A stretch of 64,000 nt of DNA, taken from assembly GCA_016185305.1 (NCBI GenBank), contig JACPNV010000007.1:55931-119930 (forward strand), written 5' to 3'. A program made the translations under genes and the position numbers. The DNA comes from Actinomycetota bacterium (GTDB taxonomy: Bacteria; Actinomycetota; Acidimicrobiia; Acidimicrobiales; Acidimicrobilacustridaceae). The notes under the pieces were generated by a model that ran no database searches, had not been told where the DNA came from, and saw only the letters and a program-made list of their open reading frames with translations. Every line of letters begins with the position of its first letter. Within the stretch, counting starts at the first letter, position 1. Of the stretch, positions 9,834 to 21,340 are shown piece after piece.

Positions 9834-11078
9834 ATGGCCGTCGGGGTCGTCGGTCGATTCTTCGCGCGCGTCCGCGACGCGCTGGGCTCCGACGCGGCCG
9901 GCATCCGGCAGGCGCTGGCCGCGCTGCTGGTCTCGAGCGGCGGTGATCTCGTCGCCGGCCTCACGCTGGCCGGCCTCAGCGACCAACTGACCCTGCTGCC
10001 CGGGCTGCTCGTCCTCATCCCCGCGGCGATCGGCATGCGGGGCAACATCTTCGGCGCGCTGGGCAGCCGGCTCGGCACCGCGATCCACACCGGGACGTTC
10101 CGCATCTCGCGGCGGCGCGACACGGTGGTCGGGCAGAACGTCTGGGCGTCGCTCTCGCTCACGCTGAGCGTGAGCCTGGCGCTGGCCGTGCTGGCCAAGG
10201 TGGTCGCCGAGACGTTCAGCGGTGGCGAGGTGATCGGCCTCGCTGACTTCGTGGTGATCTCGATGATCGGTGGCGTCATCTCGTCGATCGTCGTCCTCGG
10301 CCTCACCCTCGGCGTGGCGTCCCTCTCGGTCCGCCGAGGGTGGGACCTCGACAACGTCGCCGCCCCGATCGTGACGGCTGCGGGCGACATGGTCACCCTG
10401 CCGTCGCTGTTCCTCGCCGCGCTGATCGTGCGGCTGCCGGGCGTCACGCTGGTAGCAGCGGTGATCACCGCGGCCCTCGGCCTCCTCGCGGTCGTCATGT
10501 CGGCGCGCAGCAGGTTGCCCATCCTCCGCCGCATCGCACGCGAATCACTGCCCGTCCTGATCGTGGCGGGGACGATCGACATCATCGCCGGTCTGGCGTT
10601 GAACGGGCAGTACCAGGCGGGCCCGTTCGTCGCCTTCCCCGCGCTGCTCATCCTGGTGCCGCCGTTCCTCGAGGACACCGGCGCGCTCGGCAGCGTGCTG
10701 TCGGCTCGCCTGTCGTCCAAGCTCCACCTCGGCATCATCGAGCCGGCGTCGCGACCCCAGCGAGCGGCGCGCGTCGACTTCACCATCATCTTGTTGCTGG
10801 CGCTGCCCGTCTTCACGTTGGTGGCCATCTCGTCGGAGATCGCCGCGACCGTCTTCCAGCAGGCGACGCCCGGCATCGTGAACATGGTGGGTGTCGCCCT
10901 CATCGGAGGCCTCATCGCCACCGGCGTCGGCATGCTCGTGGCCTATTACGGCACGATCGCCACCTACCGCTTCGGCCTCGACCCGGACAACTACGGCGTG
11001 CCGCTGCTGACCGCGTCGATGGATCTCGTGGGCGCTTTCTCCCTCATCGCCGCCATCGCGCTCCTCCGCATCGGCTGA
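9834..11078 (+). CDS. MgtE/SLC41-like divalent cation transporter
   Basis: A 414-residue membrane protein made of two related halves, each resembling the MgtE integral-membrane domain. The first half has LVLIPAAIGMRGNIFGALGS, close to the Pro/Gly/Asn-rich pore motif of the family, and the second has ALLILVPPFLEDTGALGS. No N-domain or CBS pair is present, so it is closer to the SLC41 arrangement than to full MgtE and would lack the usual cytoplasmic Mg2+ gate. A corA gene follows 32 nt downstream, which supports Mg2+ as substrate. The ATG start has no clear ribosome binding site. Confidence 0.75.
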   Translation: MAVGVVGRFFARVRDALGSDAAGIRQALAALLVSSGGDLVAGLTLAGLSDQLTLLPGLLVLIPAAIGMRGNIFGALGSRLGTAIHTGTFRISRRRDTVVGQNVWASLSLTLSVSLALAVLAKVVAETFSGGEVIGLADFVVISMIGGVISSIVVLGLTLGVASLSVRRGWDLDNVAAPIVTAAGDMVTLPSLFLAALIVRLPGVTLVAAVITAALGLLAVVMSARSRLPILRRIARESLPVLIVAGTIDIIAGLALNGQYQAGPFVAFPALLILVPPFLEDTGALGSVLSARLSSKLHLGIIEPASRPQRAARVDFTIILLLALPVFTLVAISSEIAATVFQQATPGIVNMVGVALIGGLIATGVGMLVAYYGTIATYRFGLDPDNYGVPLLTASMDLVGAFSLIAAIALLRIG

Positions 11079-11110
11079 CGGTTGCCCCACGGCTCGAACG
11101 ACGGGCAAAG

Positions 11111-12106
11111 ATGGGGGACGTGCTGAGCGCAAGGGTGTTCAGCCTCGACGGCGAGCGGTCGATCGACGATCCCGACCAGATCTCCGACGAGGTGGCCAAC
11201 GAGAGCGTGCTGGTGTGGGTCGACCTCTTCGATCCGACCGCCGAGGACTACGCGTGGATCGAGCGCGAGTTCGGGCTTCACCCCCTCGCGATCGACGATG
11301 CTCGCCGGCACGGGCAGCGGCCGAAGATCGACATCTATGACACCCACAGCTTCATCGTCGCCTACGGCGCGCTGGAGGATCACCCGGCCGACCTGTGCGA
11401 GGTCGACATATTCATCGGCCAGAGATGGTTGGTGACCGTGCGTGGCGCGAACGGGGTCCACGTCGCCTGGGGGCTCGACCATGCCCGCGATCGGTTCCGC
11501 CGCACCCGTGGTGAGCATGAGCACCGGGGCGATGCCGTCGGGTTCTTGCTGTACAGCATCCTCGACGACCTCGTCTCCGGCTACTTCGATGCACTCGACA
11601 AGACCGAGGACGATCTCGAACGGCTCGAGGCCATGATCTTCACGAGCTCCGGTGACTCGCAGCCGACGGTGCAAGAGCTCTTGCTCGATCTTCGCCGCAA
11701 GCTGTTGGAGTTCCGGCGCCGCGCCGTCCCGTTCCGCGACGTCGTGCTGGCCATCCTCTCCGGCGAGGTGCCGTGGGTCGACGATCACACGCGCCTGTAC
11801 TTCAACGATCTCCTCAACCATCTGCTCCGCGTCGTCGATCAGCTCGACACGCAGCGCGAGCTGCTGAGCAACGCGGTCGACGCCCAACTGGCGACGCAGG
11901 CCAACCGCATGAACGTGATCATGAAGAAGATGACGTCTTGGGGCGCCATCCTCATCGGGGCCACGCTGGTCACCGGCGTCTACGGGATGAACTTCAAGAA
12001 CATCCCGCTCCTCGACAGCGAGTACGGCTACGTCTTCTCCGTCGCCACGATGCTCGTCATCACCATCGGCGGCTACTTCTACTTCAAGAGGAAGGACTGG
12101 CTGTGA
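11111..12106 (+). CDS. corA: CorA-type magnesium/cobalt transporter
   Basis: A 331-residue CorA family channel. The long acidic and helical cytoplasmic part is followed by two C-terminal membrane helices, with the diagnostic YGMNF (GMN) motif at the end of the first and a basic tail (FKRKDWL) after the second. It takes up Mg2+ as a pentamer in the cytoplasmic membrane. The ATG at 11111 is chosen because the protein then begins at the usual CorA N-terminus; the open frame extends far upstream only as a shadow of the preceding transporter gene. It ends in a hairpin before the convergent GT87 gene. Confidence 0.92.
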   Translation: MGDVLSARVFSLDGERSIDDPDQISDEVANESVLVWVDLFDPTAEDYAWIEREFGLHPLAIDDARRHGQRPKIDIYDTHSFIVAYGALEDHPADLCEVDIFIGQRWLVTVRGANGVHVAWGLDHARDRFRRTRGEHEHRGDAVGFLLYSILDDLVSGYFDALDKTEDDLERLEAMIFTSSGDSQPTVQELLLDLRRKLLEFRRRAVPFRDVVLAILSGEVPWVDDHTRLYFNDLLNHLLRVVDQLDTQRELLSNAVDAQLATQANRMNVIMKKMTSWGAILIGATLVTGVYGMNFKNIPLLDSEYGYVFSVATMLVITIGGYFYFKRKDWL

Positions 12107-12107
12107 T

Positions 12108-12138
12108 CCCGCCTCAGAACCGAAGGTTCGTCGGCGGG
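12108..12138. terminator. Hairpin between convergent corA and GT87-like gene
   Basis: CCCGCC (12108-12113) pairs with GGCGGG (12133-12138), and inside it GAACC (12117-12121) pairs with GGTTC (12125-12129) around GAA. It begins 2 nt after the corA stop and 18 nt before the opposing gene ends, a good position for a shared bidirectional terminator. Confidence 0.65.
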
Positions 12139-12155
12139 CGGCTCTGTGCGAGCGC

Positions 12156-13407
12156 TCAAGTCGTACCGGGGGACGATTCCATCGTGCTCGTTCGGTCGTG
12201 ACCCTCGCGGCGAAAGGGTGAGGGGATGCCGCTGGCTCCGCACCCGATGAACCCGCCGAGCTTCAGCAGCACGGCGATCAACATCGCGACGAGGACGGCG
12301 TTGCGGGCGAGCACCGGCACCGTCGCGTAGAGCATCCCGCCGATCTGGCCTCCGATGAGCGCGAACTCGAGCGTCGACAACCCTCCGGCGGCCAGCATGA
12401 ACCCGGCCACGAGGCGATCGCCGCGTGCCGCGAGGATGGCGGCGAACGGCAACAGCCACAGGACGTACTGCGGCGAGATGATGGGAGCGAAGATGAGCAG
12501 GCTCAGCACGCCCGCGAGCGGGGCGAGCGCGAAGGCCACGTGCTCGTTGGCGCCTTCCTGTCGGCGGCGGTGAGCCCACCACCACGCGAGCACGACGAAC
12601 AGCACGCTCAGCCCGGTCAGCACCGGCCGGCTCCACTCGGGCATGACACCGGTGCGCCACGCGCCCTGCTCGACGTGGGCGCGGTCGCTGGCCTGCATGT
12701 GCAAGAAGATGCCGGGCAGGCTCTCGACCTGCCAGCCCTGCGCGCCCCGGAACGAGAACACCTCGATCGGTCCGCCGGGACCGGCCCAGGCGATCCATGC
12801 GGCCATGCCCAGCGCCATGACCACGACCCAGGCGACGAGCGCCTTCCACCGGCGCTCGAGGACGAGGAGGGGAGCGAGCGCGACCGGCCACAGCTTGGCG
12901 AAGATGCTGAGCGCGAGGAGTGCGCCGCCCGACCTGTCGTGGCGTCGCCGCAGCAGCGCCAGTCCCAGCGTGGCGAGGAAGACCGACAGCAGGTCGACGC
13001 GGAGGTAGAGGTACGGGAACGGGAGGAACGGCAACCCGAGCAACAAGTAGGCGACGAGCGTGCGCCGCCCCCACCCCCAGCCGAGCACCAGCGCGGTGCC
13101 GACATCGAGCACGAGCTGGGAGATGCCGAGCCGGATCAGCGTGTAGATCTGGACATCGCTGGCGGCCAGGGCGCGCACCAGCCCGTACGCCACCGGCGGG
13201 TACTCGACCGCGAAGTCGGCATACGGTGTGCCGTCGGCCGTCGCGATCTGCGAGTAGCGACGAGCGTCGCCGCCGATCACGCTCTCGTCCTGCTCCTGGC
13301 CGCTCAGCAGCAACAGCCCCAGCGCGAGGACGCGCGCGAGCAGCAGGACACCGATCAGGACGAGAAGCGCCCTCGAGAGCGGCGCCCTTGCCGACGGTGC
13401 GGCGGGT

Positions 13408-13436
<29 letters not shown>
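12156..13436 (-). CDS. GT87-like (DUF2029) membrane glycosyltransferase
   Basis: A 426-residue multi-pass membrane protein with about ten hydrophobic helices. After the first helix comes a periplasmic loop with DARRYSQIA and VEYPPVAYG; the acidic residue and the YPP element are typical of GT-C enzymes of the GT87 family, which use polyprenyl-phosphate sugars. Substrate and product are unknown. The Thr-rich start is encoded by repeated ACG/ACC codons that overlap the last 29 bases of the broken glgX, so it may have been translationally coupled to it. An alternative start inside the first 25 residues is possible. Confidence 0.7.
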
Positions 13437-15314
<1,878 letters not shown>

Positions 15315-15320
15315 GGGGCG

Positions 15321-15326
15321 AGTCTA
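15321..15326 (-). promoter_or_regulatory. -10-like TAGACT, 6 nt before glgX start
   Basis: Reads TAGACT-N6-GTG on the minus strand. This spacing would start the transcript at or next to the GTG (leaderless). It suggests the broken glgX retains its promoter. Confidence 0.5.
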
Positions 15327-15376
15327 CGAGCGTGAGCGCACGCGGCTCGGACACGCCACGATGCGTGAGCTGGCTC

Positions 15377-16048
15377 TCACCCGAAGCCGGAACTGCCGGC
15401 GGCCGCGACGATGATGAGGATGTAGAGGACCATGAGCGCCGCGAACAGCCCGGTGCCGATGTAGCCGATGATCAGGCCGGCGAGGGCGATGCCTTCGCCC
15501 TGCTCGGCGCCCCCGGAGTTGCGGATCTGGCGCCGCGCCATGTGGCCCATGACCACGGCCGGGATGCTGAGGAAGGGGCCCCCGCAGGCCAAGCCGATCA
15601 GCGAGCACACCAGCGACGCGACGGCGAGGCCGTTGGTGCGCGGCGCCGGCGGGTAGTAGCCGGGGGAGCCGTAGCCGGTGAGCGAGCCCGCGTAGCCCGG
15701 TGAACCGAAGGTGCCCGGAGCGTAGCCGCCGCCGGCGCCGTAGCCGAACGTCGCGGGGCCAGCCGGCACGACGCCCTCAGGGATCACCGCGGTCGGCGTG
15801 ATGGTCGGCGGGGCGGTGGGAGGCGACCCCGGCGGAGTGGCGGCCGGCACGGGTGCGGCGGGCAGCATCCCGGCCCGGGCCTGGTCGACGAGGGTGGTGA
15901 CTCGGGCCTCGTAGGCGATGTCGACGTGCAGCGTCGAGCCGGTCCAGCGGCCGTCGATGTTCTCCTGAGCGAGAGCGGCCGCGAGGGCCGCGTGCTGGCC
16001 GGGCGAGAGGTCGCCGAGCGGGAAGTCGAAGGCGTTCGAGCCGTCCAT
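15377..16048 (-). CDS. DUF4190 domain membrane protein
   Basis: A 223-residue protein in three parts. Residues 1-60 form a small domain with [14 protein letters not shown] and GSTLHVD, which I do not recognise by name. Residues 60-135 are a Pro/Gly/Ala/Tyr-rich linker. The rest has two membrane helices around [13 protein letters not shown], typical of DUF4190, a family of unknown role. The ATG at 16048 has a TACGCT box 8 nt upstream and no ribosome binding site. It may be a small envelope protein with its N-terminal domain in the cytoplasm. Confidence 0.7.
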   Translation of the reverse strand: MDGSNAFDFPLGDLSPGQHAALAAALAQENIDGRWTGSTLHVDIAYEARVTTLVDQARAGMLPAAPVPAATPPGSPPTAPPTITPTAVIPEGVVPAGPATFGYGAGGGYAPGTFGSPGYAGSLTGYGSPGYYPPAPRTNGLAVASLVCSLIGLACGGPFLSIPAVVMGHMARRQIRNSGGAEQGEGIALAGLIIGYIGTGLFAALMVLYILIIVAAAGSSGFG

Positions 16049-16135
16049 CCGTGCCGAGCGTAGCGGTCCGGCGCCGGCCCAACCTCGGGGCGCGACCGAC
16101 GGTGGGTGACGCGGGCGTGATACAACCTGCTGGAG

Positions 16136-17170
16136 ATGCGACTGCTTGGCCAGGTCGATCCCTCCGGTGAAGCCTTTGCGGTGCCCGCGTGGGCCTGGGC
16201 CGCGTTCCTGGCGCTGGTGCTCGGGCTCATCGTCTTCGATCTCGTGCTGCACCGCGACGACCACGAGATCTCCATGAAAGAGGCGGCGTGGTGGAGCGTC
16301 TTTTGGATCGCGCTGTCGTTGCTGTTCGGCGGCGTCGTGTGGGTGGGGCTCGGCAACGATGCAGCCGCGCAATACCTCACCGGGTACGTCATCGAGAAGA
16401 GCCTCTCGGTCGACAACGTCTTCGTCTGGGCGGTGATCCTCGGCTACTTCGCCGTCCCGAACAAGCTGCAGCACCGGGTGCTGTTCTGGGGCATCTTCGG
16501 CGCCCTCGTGTTGCGAGCGGTCTTCATCTTCGCCGGCATCGCCCTGCTGAACCGGCTCGAGTGGCTGACGCTCGTGTTCGGCGCCTTCTTGATCTTCACC
16601 GCCGTGCGCGTGTTCCGCCACGACAACAGCGAGATCCATCCCGAGAAGAACCCGGTCTTGCGGTTCATACGCAGAAGGGTGCCCGTGACCGACGACTACG
16701 TCGGGCACGACTTCTTCACCAAGCGCGACGGCAAGCGCTGGGCAACGCCGCTGCTCGTCGTGCTGGTGATGGTCGAGGCGACCGACGTGGTCTTCGCGGT
16801 CGACTCGATCCCCGCCATCTTGGCCGTGAGCCGGTCGCAGTTCATCGTCTTCTCGTCGAACGCGTTCGCCATCCTCGGCCTGCGCTCGCTCTACTTCGTG
16901 CTCGCCGGTGCCCGCGACAAGTTGGTCCACCTCAACAAGGGACTTGGCATCGTCCTGTTCTTCGTCGGCGTGAAGATGGTGCTCGCTCAGTGGGGCATCC
17001 ATATCCCGACGATGCTCTCGTTGCTGGTCATCACACTCGTGCTGGCGGTGACCGTCATCTGGTCGCTGCTCAGCGTCAAGCGGCACCCCGAGATGGTCAC
17101 CGACACCGCGGAGACCCCCGAGCCGCAGCCACCCGAGCCGTCGCGCACGCCGCCCGCCGACGACGACTGA
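16136..17170 (+). CDS. TerC family integral membrane protein
   Basis: A 344-residue TerC/Alx-type protein with seven to nine hydrophobic segments. The family motifs are clear: an acidic [11 protein letters not shown] after the first helix, [13 protein letters not shown] in the middle, and [14 protein letters not shown] followed by [16 protein letters not shown]. TerC proteins are linked to tellurite resistance and, in several bacteria, to Mn2+ export or metallation of secreted proteins; which role applies here is unknown. The C-terminal 30 residues are Pro/Glu/Asp-rich and cytoplasmic. Its stop lies 3 nt from the stop of the opposing antiporter, leaving no room for a separate terminator. Confidence 0.9.
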   Translation: MRLLGQVDPSGEAFAVPAWAWAAFLALVLGLIVFDLVLHRDDHEISMKEAAWWSVFWIALSLLFGGVVWVGLGNDAAAQYLTGYVIEKSLSVDNVFVWAVILGYFAVPNKLQHRVLFWGIFGALVLRAVFIFAGIALLNRLEWLTLVFGAFLIFTAVRVFRHDNSEIHPEKNPVLRFIRRRVPVTDDYVGHDFFTKRDGKRWATPLLVVLVMVEATDVVFAVDSIPAILAVSRSQFIVFSSNAFAILGLRSLYFVLAGARDKLVHLNKGLGIVLFFVGVKMVLAQWGIHIPTMLSLLVITLVLAVTVIWSLLSVKRHPEMVTDTAETPEPQPPEPSRTPPADDD

Positions 17171-17173
17171 AGC

Positions 17174-18379
17174 TCACTCGGCCGGTTCGTCCCAGTCAGC
17201 CGCGATCGACTCGCCCTTCGGCAGCAGGCCGACCGCGATCGGCGGGAACAGGAGGACCGACACCACGCCGGCGGCGACCAGCGCGGCGGCGGTCGCCTTG
17301 TCGAGGTCGTTGAGCTGGGTGGCCACGCTGGCGACGATCACCATGAACGAGAGCGTGGTGCCCTGGAGGAGGCCGGCGACGAGCACCCGCCGGTTGTCGA
17401 ACAGCGGGCGGTAGAGCAAGGCCGGAAGCCCGCGCGTGATCAGCAGCCCGACGACGAGCAGCGGGATCAGCAGCAGGCTCTTGGGCCGGTCGAACAGCGC
17501 CGAGAGGTCGACCTGGATTCCGCTCGTGATGAAGAAGATCGGGACGAGGAAGCCGTAGCCGATCGCTTCGATCTTGGCCTTGAGGCGCGGGTCGTCGAGC
17601 TTGCCTTCGTGGTCGAGGAACTTGAGCAGCGCGCCCGCGACGAAGGTGCCGAGGATGGCTTCGAAGCCGAGCCTCGTCGCGACCACGAGGAACAGGAGCA
17701 GCACGACGATCATCGCTCGCACCGTGAGCTGTGACGACGTCTCCGCGAATCGCTCGAGCGTGCTCCACACCGCCGCCGAGCGGTTGAGCCTCGCCAGCGT
17801 GAGCCCGAGGACGGTGGCGGCGACCACGAACACGCCCACCAGGAAGATCTGGGTCGACGTCGTGGAACCGGTGGTCGAGAAGAGGATCGAGAGCAGCAGC
17901 AGCGAGCCGAACTCGCCGATCGAGCAGGCACCGAGCACCGTCTGGCCGAACTGGGACCGGCTCTCGCCGGCCTCGTGGATGATCGGAACGACCAGACCGA
18001 GTGACGTCGCGGTCAGCGCCACGGCGACGATCAGGGTGGAGTCGTGAAGGTCGATCAGATGGAAGCCGTAGCCGACGGCGAGCGCGAGCGCGCAGGTCAC
18101 CGCCCACGCCCCGAAGAGTCGGCAGAAACGTCCCTGCAGGATGGTCAGGTCGAGCTCGAGGCCGGCGAGGAAGAGCAGGTACGCCAGCCCGATCGTGCCG
18201 AGCACGTTGAGCGGCACGTCCATCGACACCCAGTCCAGTCCCGACGGGCCGACGGCCATCCCGATGAGGATCTCGAGCGCTACCGCCGGCATGCGCAGCT
18301 TCGGCGCCAGGCTGGCGACGAACGGGGCGAGCACGGCGATGATGCTCACGTAGAGAACCCCGTTGAACGTCAGCTCCAA
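17174..18379 (-). CDS. CPA2-type cation/proton antiporter
   Basis: A 401-residue Na+/H+ exchanger-like protein with about twelve membrane helices (GTIGLAYLLFLAGLELDL, FFITSGIQVDLS). It has the transport domain of KefB/CPA2 carriers but no C-terminal RCK nucleotide-binding domain, so it is probably a plain monovalent cation/H+ antiporter. I chose the TTG at 18379 because GGGAGA lies 6 nt upstream and the protein then starts right before the first helix; a further TTG at 18436 would add 19 polar residues without a ribosome binding site. Confidence 0.82.
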   Translation of the reverse strand: MELTFNGVLYVSIIAVLAPFVASLAPKLRMPAVALEILIGMAVGPSGLDWVSMDVPLNVLGTIGLAYLLFLAGLELDLTILQGRFCRLFGAWAVTCALALAVGYGFHLIDLHDSTLIVAVALTATSLGLVVPIIHEAGESRSQFGQTVLGACSIGEFGSLLLLSILFSTTGSTTSTQIFLVGVFVVAATVLGLTLARLNRSAAVWSTLERFAETSSQLTVRAMIVVLLLFLVVATRLGFEAILGTFVAGALLKFLDHEGKLDDPRLKAKIEAIGYGFLVPIFFITSGIQVDLSALFDRPKSLLLIPLLVVGLLITRGLPALLYRPLFDNRRVLVAGLLQGTTLSFMVIVASVATQLNDLDKATAAALVAAGVVSVLLFPPIAVGLLPKGESIAADWDEPAE

Positions 18380-18422
18380 GTTGTCTCCCGGGTGGTACCG
18401 CTCGTCGATTCTGATGGCTTGA

Positions 18423-19094
18423 CGAACGCCCGGCAAAAGCTACTGCCGGGGCCCGGTCATCAGTCGGTATGCGGTCGATGGCCGCAGGCTGTCAGCCGTC
18501 GCCCGCGAGGCCTGGCACGCCGAGCTCGCGGCCGAACGCGAGGACGCCAAGGCAGCAAAGGCCCGTGCCGACGCCGACCAGCAGGACGTGACGCATACCC
18601 AAGTCCAGGGCTGGCTACGCGACATCGGTGTGGCCTTGGGGTTCCAGGTCTGGATCGCGAGCAACGACCACAACCGACCCTACGGGGGAGGCCGCCTATC
18701 AGACGGGTGCCGGCCATCGCTGCCTTCCTGGGTGTTGGCCGGCCCCGCGGCCACCGCCATCGCACTCATCGATGTCTTGTGGCTCGATGCCAGCGACAGG
18801 GTCGCGGCCGCGTTCGAGGTCGAGCACAGCACGTCCATCTACTCCGGTATCGTCCGGATGCTCGATCTGGCCTTGTCGGGCGACACGCAAGCTCTCAGCG
18901 GGCTCTACCTGGTAGTCCCCGACAGCCGAGAGGACGAGGTGCGGGCACAACTCCGCCGCCCCGCATTCAGCCGCGTGGCCGACCTCCAGGTTCGTTACCT
19001 TCCCTACAGCGAGCTCGACGGCAACCGGGAGGCAATCGCCCGGTTCGGTCGTGGACTCCATCCGATCGAGCAGCTCGCCCGCGATCTGTCCTGA
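18423..19094 (+). pseudogene. N-terminally truncated nuclease-like remnant
   Basis: The frame is open from just after a stop at 18420 to a TGA at 19092-19094 but has no ATG, and the first GTG (18588) leaves only 168 residues. The C-terminal part resembles a family of uncharacterised proteins found with restriction systems, with VWIASNDHNR, IDVLWLDAS, AFEVEHSTSIYSG and LYLVVPD. The D-n-E-x-E spacing is reminiscent of PD-(D/E)XK folds, but I cannot confirm catalytic residues. Upstream codons (about 55) still read as a charged helix, so the gene probably lost a longer N-terminus. A 7-bp hairpin (CCCGGCA 18429-18435 with 18444-18450) sits at the break. It could still be expressed from the GTG. 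Confidence 0.5.
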
Positions 19095-19159
19095 CCCCGG
19101 TGGAGAACGACGAGTACCCGTCGGCCCCGCGCCGAAGCGAAACGTTCTCTCTCTCAGTC

Positions 19160-20434
19160 CTACCACTGGTGATAGAAGCAGCGGTGTGAGCGGAGGCCCG
19201 GGCTCCACCACTTCCAGAGGCCGAGCGCGGCGTTCCCCGAGTAGTCGGTCCATCGCAACACATCGGGCGCGGAGACGCGGCGCACGACTTGGGTGATGCC
19301 CGTCTCGTACACGATGTAGCCCGCCCACGTTCCGGGGTAGTCCTTCGGAGAACCGACCTCAGTGCAGACCACGGCCGAGCGTTCGTATCGGCGGTGGCGG
19401 TGGGTGTGTCCCGCCGTGTAGAAGGCGGACGGCCCGCTCGCGCCGCGCCGGGTCGCTGCTGCCGCGAGGCGTTGGAAGAACGGGTCGGCCTCGTCGGCCG
19501 GTACGCCGGGGGGCCAGAAATGCGGGATCGACAGTGGCATCGGGTAGTGGTGCGCGGCGATGAAGACCGGTGTTCGATCGCGGCTCGCATCCGCGGCGGC
19601 ATCGACGATGTCAGACGCAGCATGCCGGACCGCGCCGACATGGAAGCCCTCCGACGTGTCGGCGAGCACGATTCGCAGACCGTCGACATCGACGGCGGAC
19701 ACCGGTTGCGGCGGTTCGTAGCCGAGGCGGTGGAATCCGTCGAGCGATGTGACCGGCCGGCCTGTCCGGGGCGGGTTCTTGGCGAACAGCCGGATGATCA
19801 AGCCGCCCCGCAGCAGCCAGTACAGCTCGTGGCGCAGCGTCCGGTCGCGGTTCACGGGCCGGTTGTCGTGGTTGCCGGGGAGGGCCTCCCAGGGGAGGCC
19901 CGATTCGGCGAGGAGCTTGCCGAACAGGTCCCACTCGTCGAGGCGCGAGTCGTTGGTGCAGTCACCCTTCACGACGACGAGCTGCGCGCCCCATTCGCTC
20001 AGGTCGTGCAGCGCAGATCGCACCGCCCGCACGGGATGGGGATCGGGGTGGCGGGGCGCTTCCTCCATCGTCCCGAAGTAGCCGAAGGTCGTCTCGCCCA
20101 GGTGGAGATCGGAGACGGTCGCGAAGCGGAAGAGCTCCGGGCCGGCGGGTCGCGGAAGCGTCGTCACCGTGCGGCGCAATCCTTGCGGGGGCACGCCGGC
20201 GCGGCGGCCGCGGATGACGACGGTGTGGCGCGTGGCCGGCTCCAGCCCGCGGACGAGGACCGACCCGGGCCCGCCATCGGTTGTCATCGTCATGGCTCGG
20301 CGGCCGGTTTGGAACGTCACCTCCCCGGGACCCAACGCTTCCCAGGTGATCTGCGCGGACTCGTGGTCACACGCGAACACCCAAACCCGTCGCGGCGGCG
20401 GTGGTTCGCCGTTGGCCGTGGTCCGCGGATTCAT
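19160..20434 (-). CDS. Calcineurin-like metallophosphatase with N-terminal Fn3-like domain
   Basis: A 424-residue protein. Residues about 15-105 form a beta-sandwich like the fibronectin-type domain in front of purple acid phosphatase-type enzymes. The metallophosphoesterase core follows with all metal ligands: VSDLHLG, VVKGDCTND, LPGNHDN, AAHHYP and GHTHRH. The substrate is unknown. No signal peptide is visible from the chosen ATG at 20434, which overlaps the stop of the SGNH gene (ATGA), so the two form a coupled pair. Upstream in-frame codons are a shadow of that gene. Confidence 0.82.
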   Translation of the reverse strand: MNPRTTANGEPPPPRRVWVFACDHESAQITWEALGPGEVTFQTGRRAMTMTTDGGPGSVLVRGLEPATRHTVVIRGRRAGVPPQGLRRTVTTLPRPAGPELFRFATVSDLHLGETTFGYFGTMEEAPRHPDPHPVRAVRSALHDLSEWGAQLVVVKGDCTNDSRLDEWDLFGKLLAESGLPWEALPGNHDNRPVNRDRTLRHELYWLLRGGLIIRLFAKNPPRTGRPVTSLDGFHRLGYEPPQPVSAVDVDGLRIVLADTSEGFHVGAVRHAASDIVDAAADASRDRTPVFIAAHHYPMPLSIPHFWPPGVPADEADPFFQRLAAAATRRGASGPSAFYTAGHTHRHRRYERSAVVCTEVGSPKDYPGTWAGYIVYETGITQVVRRVSAPDVLRWTDYSGNAALGLWKWWSPGLRSHRCFYHQW

Positions 20435-21207
20435 GCGTTCGAGGCCTGGCGGCGCAACTCGATCAGCGGCCGGCTGATGTCGAGCGCGATCTTGCGGGCG
20501 AGAAGCTGGCCACCGGCATCGGTCAGATGGACCGAGTCGGCCTGGCGGATCACCTGTTCGCGTCCCGCGATGTCGGGGAGCTTCCACGTGAACTCGCCAT
20601 TCGGTCCGCCGAGGGCCTGGCGGCCGTCGATCAGCCCGACGCCAGGATCTTCCCGGGCGAGAGCGACGTAGGTCTCACGCATGAGCTTCTCTCGACGGTC
20701 GCCCTCCGAGCCGTTCAAGGGCGGCGGGAGCACCCAGTCGACGCGGCTGCCGTTCGCCTCGAGCATCTTCGTCAGCTTCACGGCTTGGAGCTTCCACGCC
20801 GCGAAGAAGTCGTCCTGGTAGGTGTTGGGGATCTGGCGCCCGTCGCTGCCGACGAACAGGTCGGTGTCGGAGTAGTTGCCGATGAAGAGGACCACCACGA
20901 TCTTCGGTGTGGTCTGCTTGACCAGGTCCTCGGCTTTGACCTGCCAGTTGTAGATGTTCGGGGTGAGCAGCCCCGACCCGTTGACCGCTTCCTTGCGGAC
21001 CTTGACGTCGTCGAGCGCTTGGTCCTTGCGGAGTTGCGCGAGGACGAAGTCGCCCGCCTGGTTCATGATCGAATCGCCGATGAGGAGGACGTCGACCCTG
21101 CTGCTGAAGATGCTGCAGCCGGCGAGCGGCGCGACCGCGATGGCGAAGAACACGGCGACAGCAGTGATGCGGCGAGCAGGACGAGCTCGCAGAGGGGAAC
21201 GGGGCAT
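20431..21207 (-). CDS. SGNH/GDSL-type hydrolase, predicted lipoprotein
   Basis: A 258-residue protein. A basic start, one hydrophobic helix and the lipobox LAGC (Cys about residue 30) predict a membrane-anchored lipoprotein. The mature part has SGNH block I in LLIGDSIMNQ (Ser nucleophile), an Asn in the FIGNYSD segment and block V as DSVHLTD (Asp-x-x-His). Such enzymes are esterases or acyltransferases acting on cell-surface polymers; the substrate here is unknown. The ATG at 21207 gives a proper signal peptide, whereas the longer frame would bury it. It overlaps the following metallophosphatase by 4 nt. Confidence 0.8.
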   Translation of the reverse strand: MPRSPLRARPARRITAVAVFFAIAVAPLAGCSIFSSRVDVLLIGDSIMNQAGDFVLAQLRKDQALDDVKVRKEAVNGSGLLTPNIYNWQVKAEDLVKQTTPKIVVVLFIGNYSDTDLFVGSDGRQIPNTYQDDFFAAWKLQAVKLTKMLEANGSRVDWVLPPPLNGSEGDRREKLMRETYVALAREDPGVGLIDGRQALGGPNGEFTWKLPDIAGREQVIRQADSVHLTDAGGQLLARKIALDISRPLIELRRQASNA

Positions 21208-21340
21208 CAGGGGAGATTCTCGCCGACCGAGCCGCGGGGTTGGCGGCAGGCGGAGTGTGGCGCGCGGATGAGGACGGCACAAGCCAAGATCGCCGCTCGA
21301 TATCCTTCCGTGGTCCGCTGACCAGGAAACGAGACCCTCC

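Noticed and set aside
19103..19149. GAGAACG/CGTTCTC inverted repeat as a strong terminator
   Set aside because: Only 7 bp with a 33-nt loop; too weak to list, although it lies between convergent genes.
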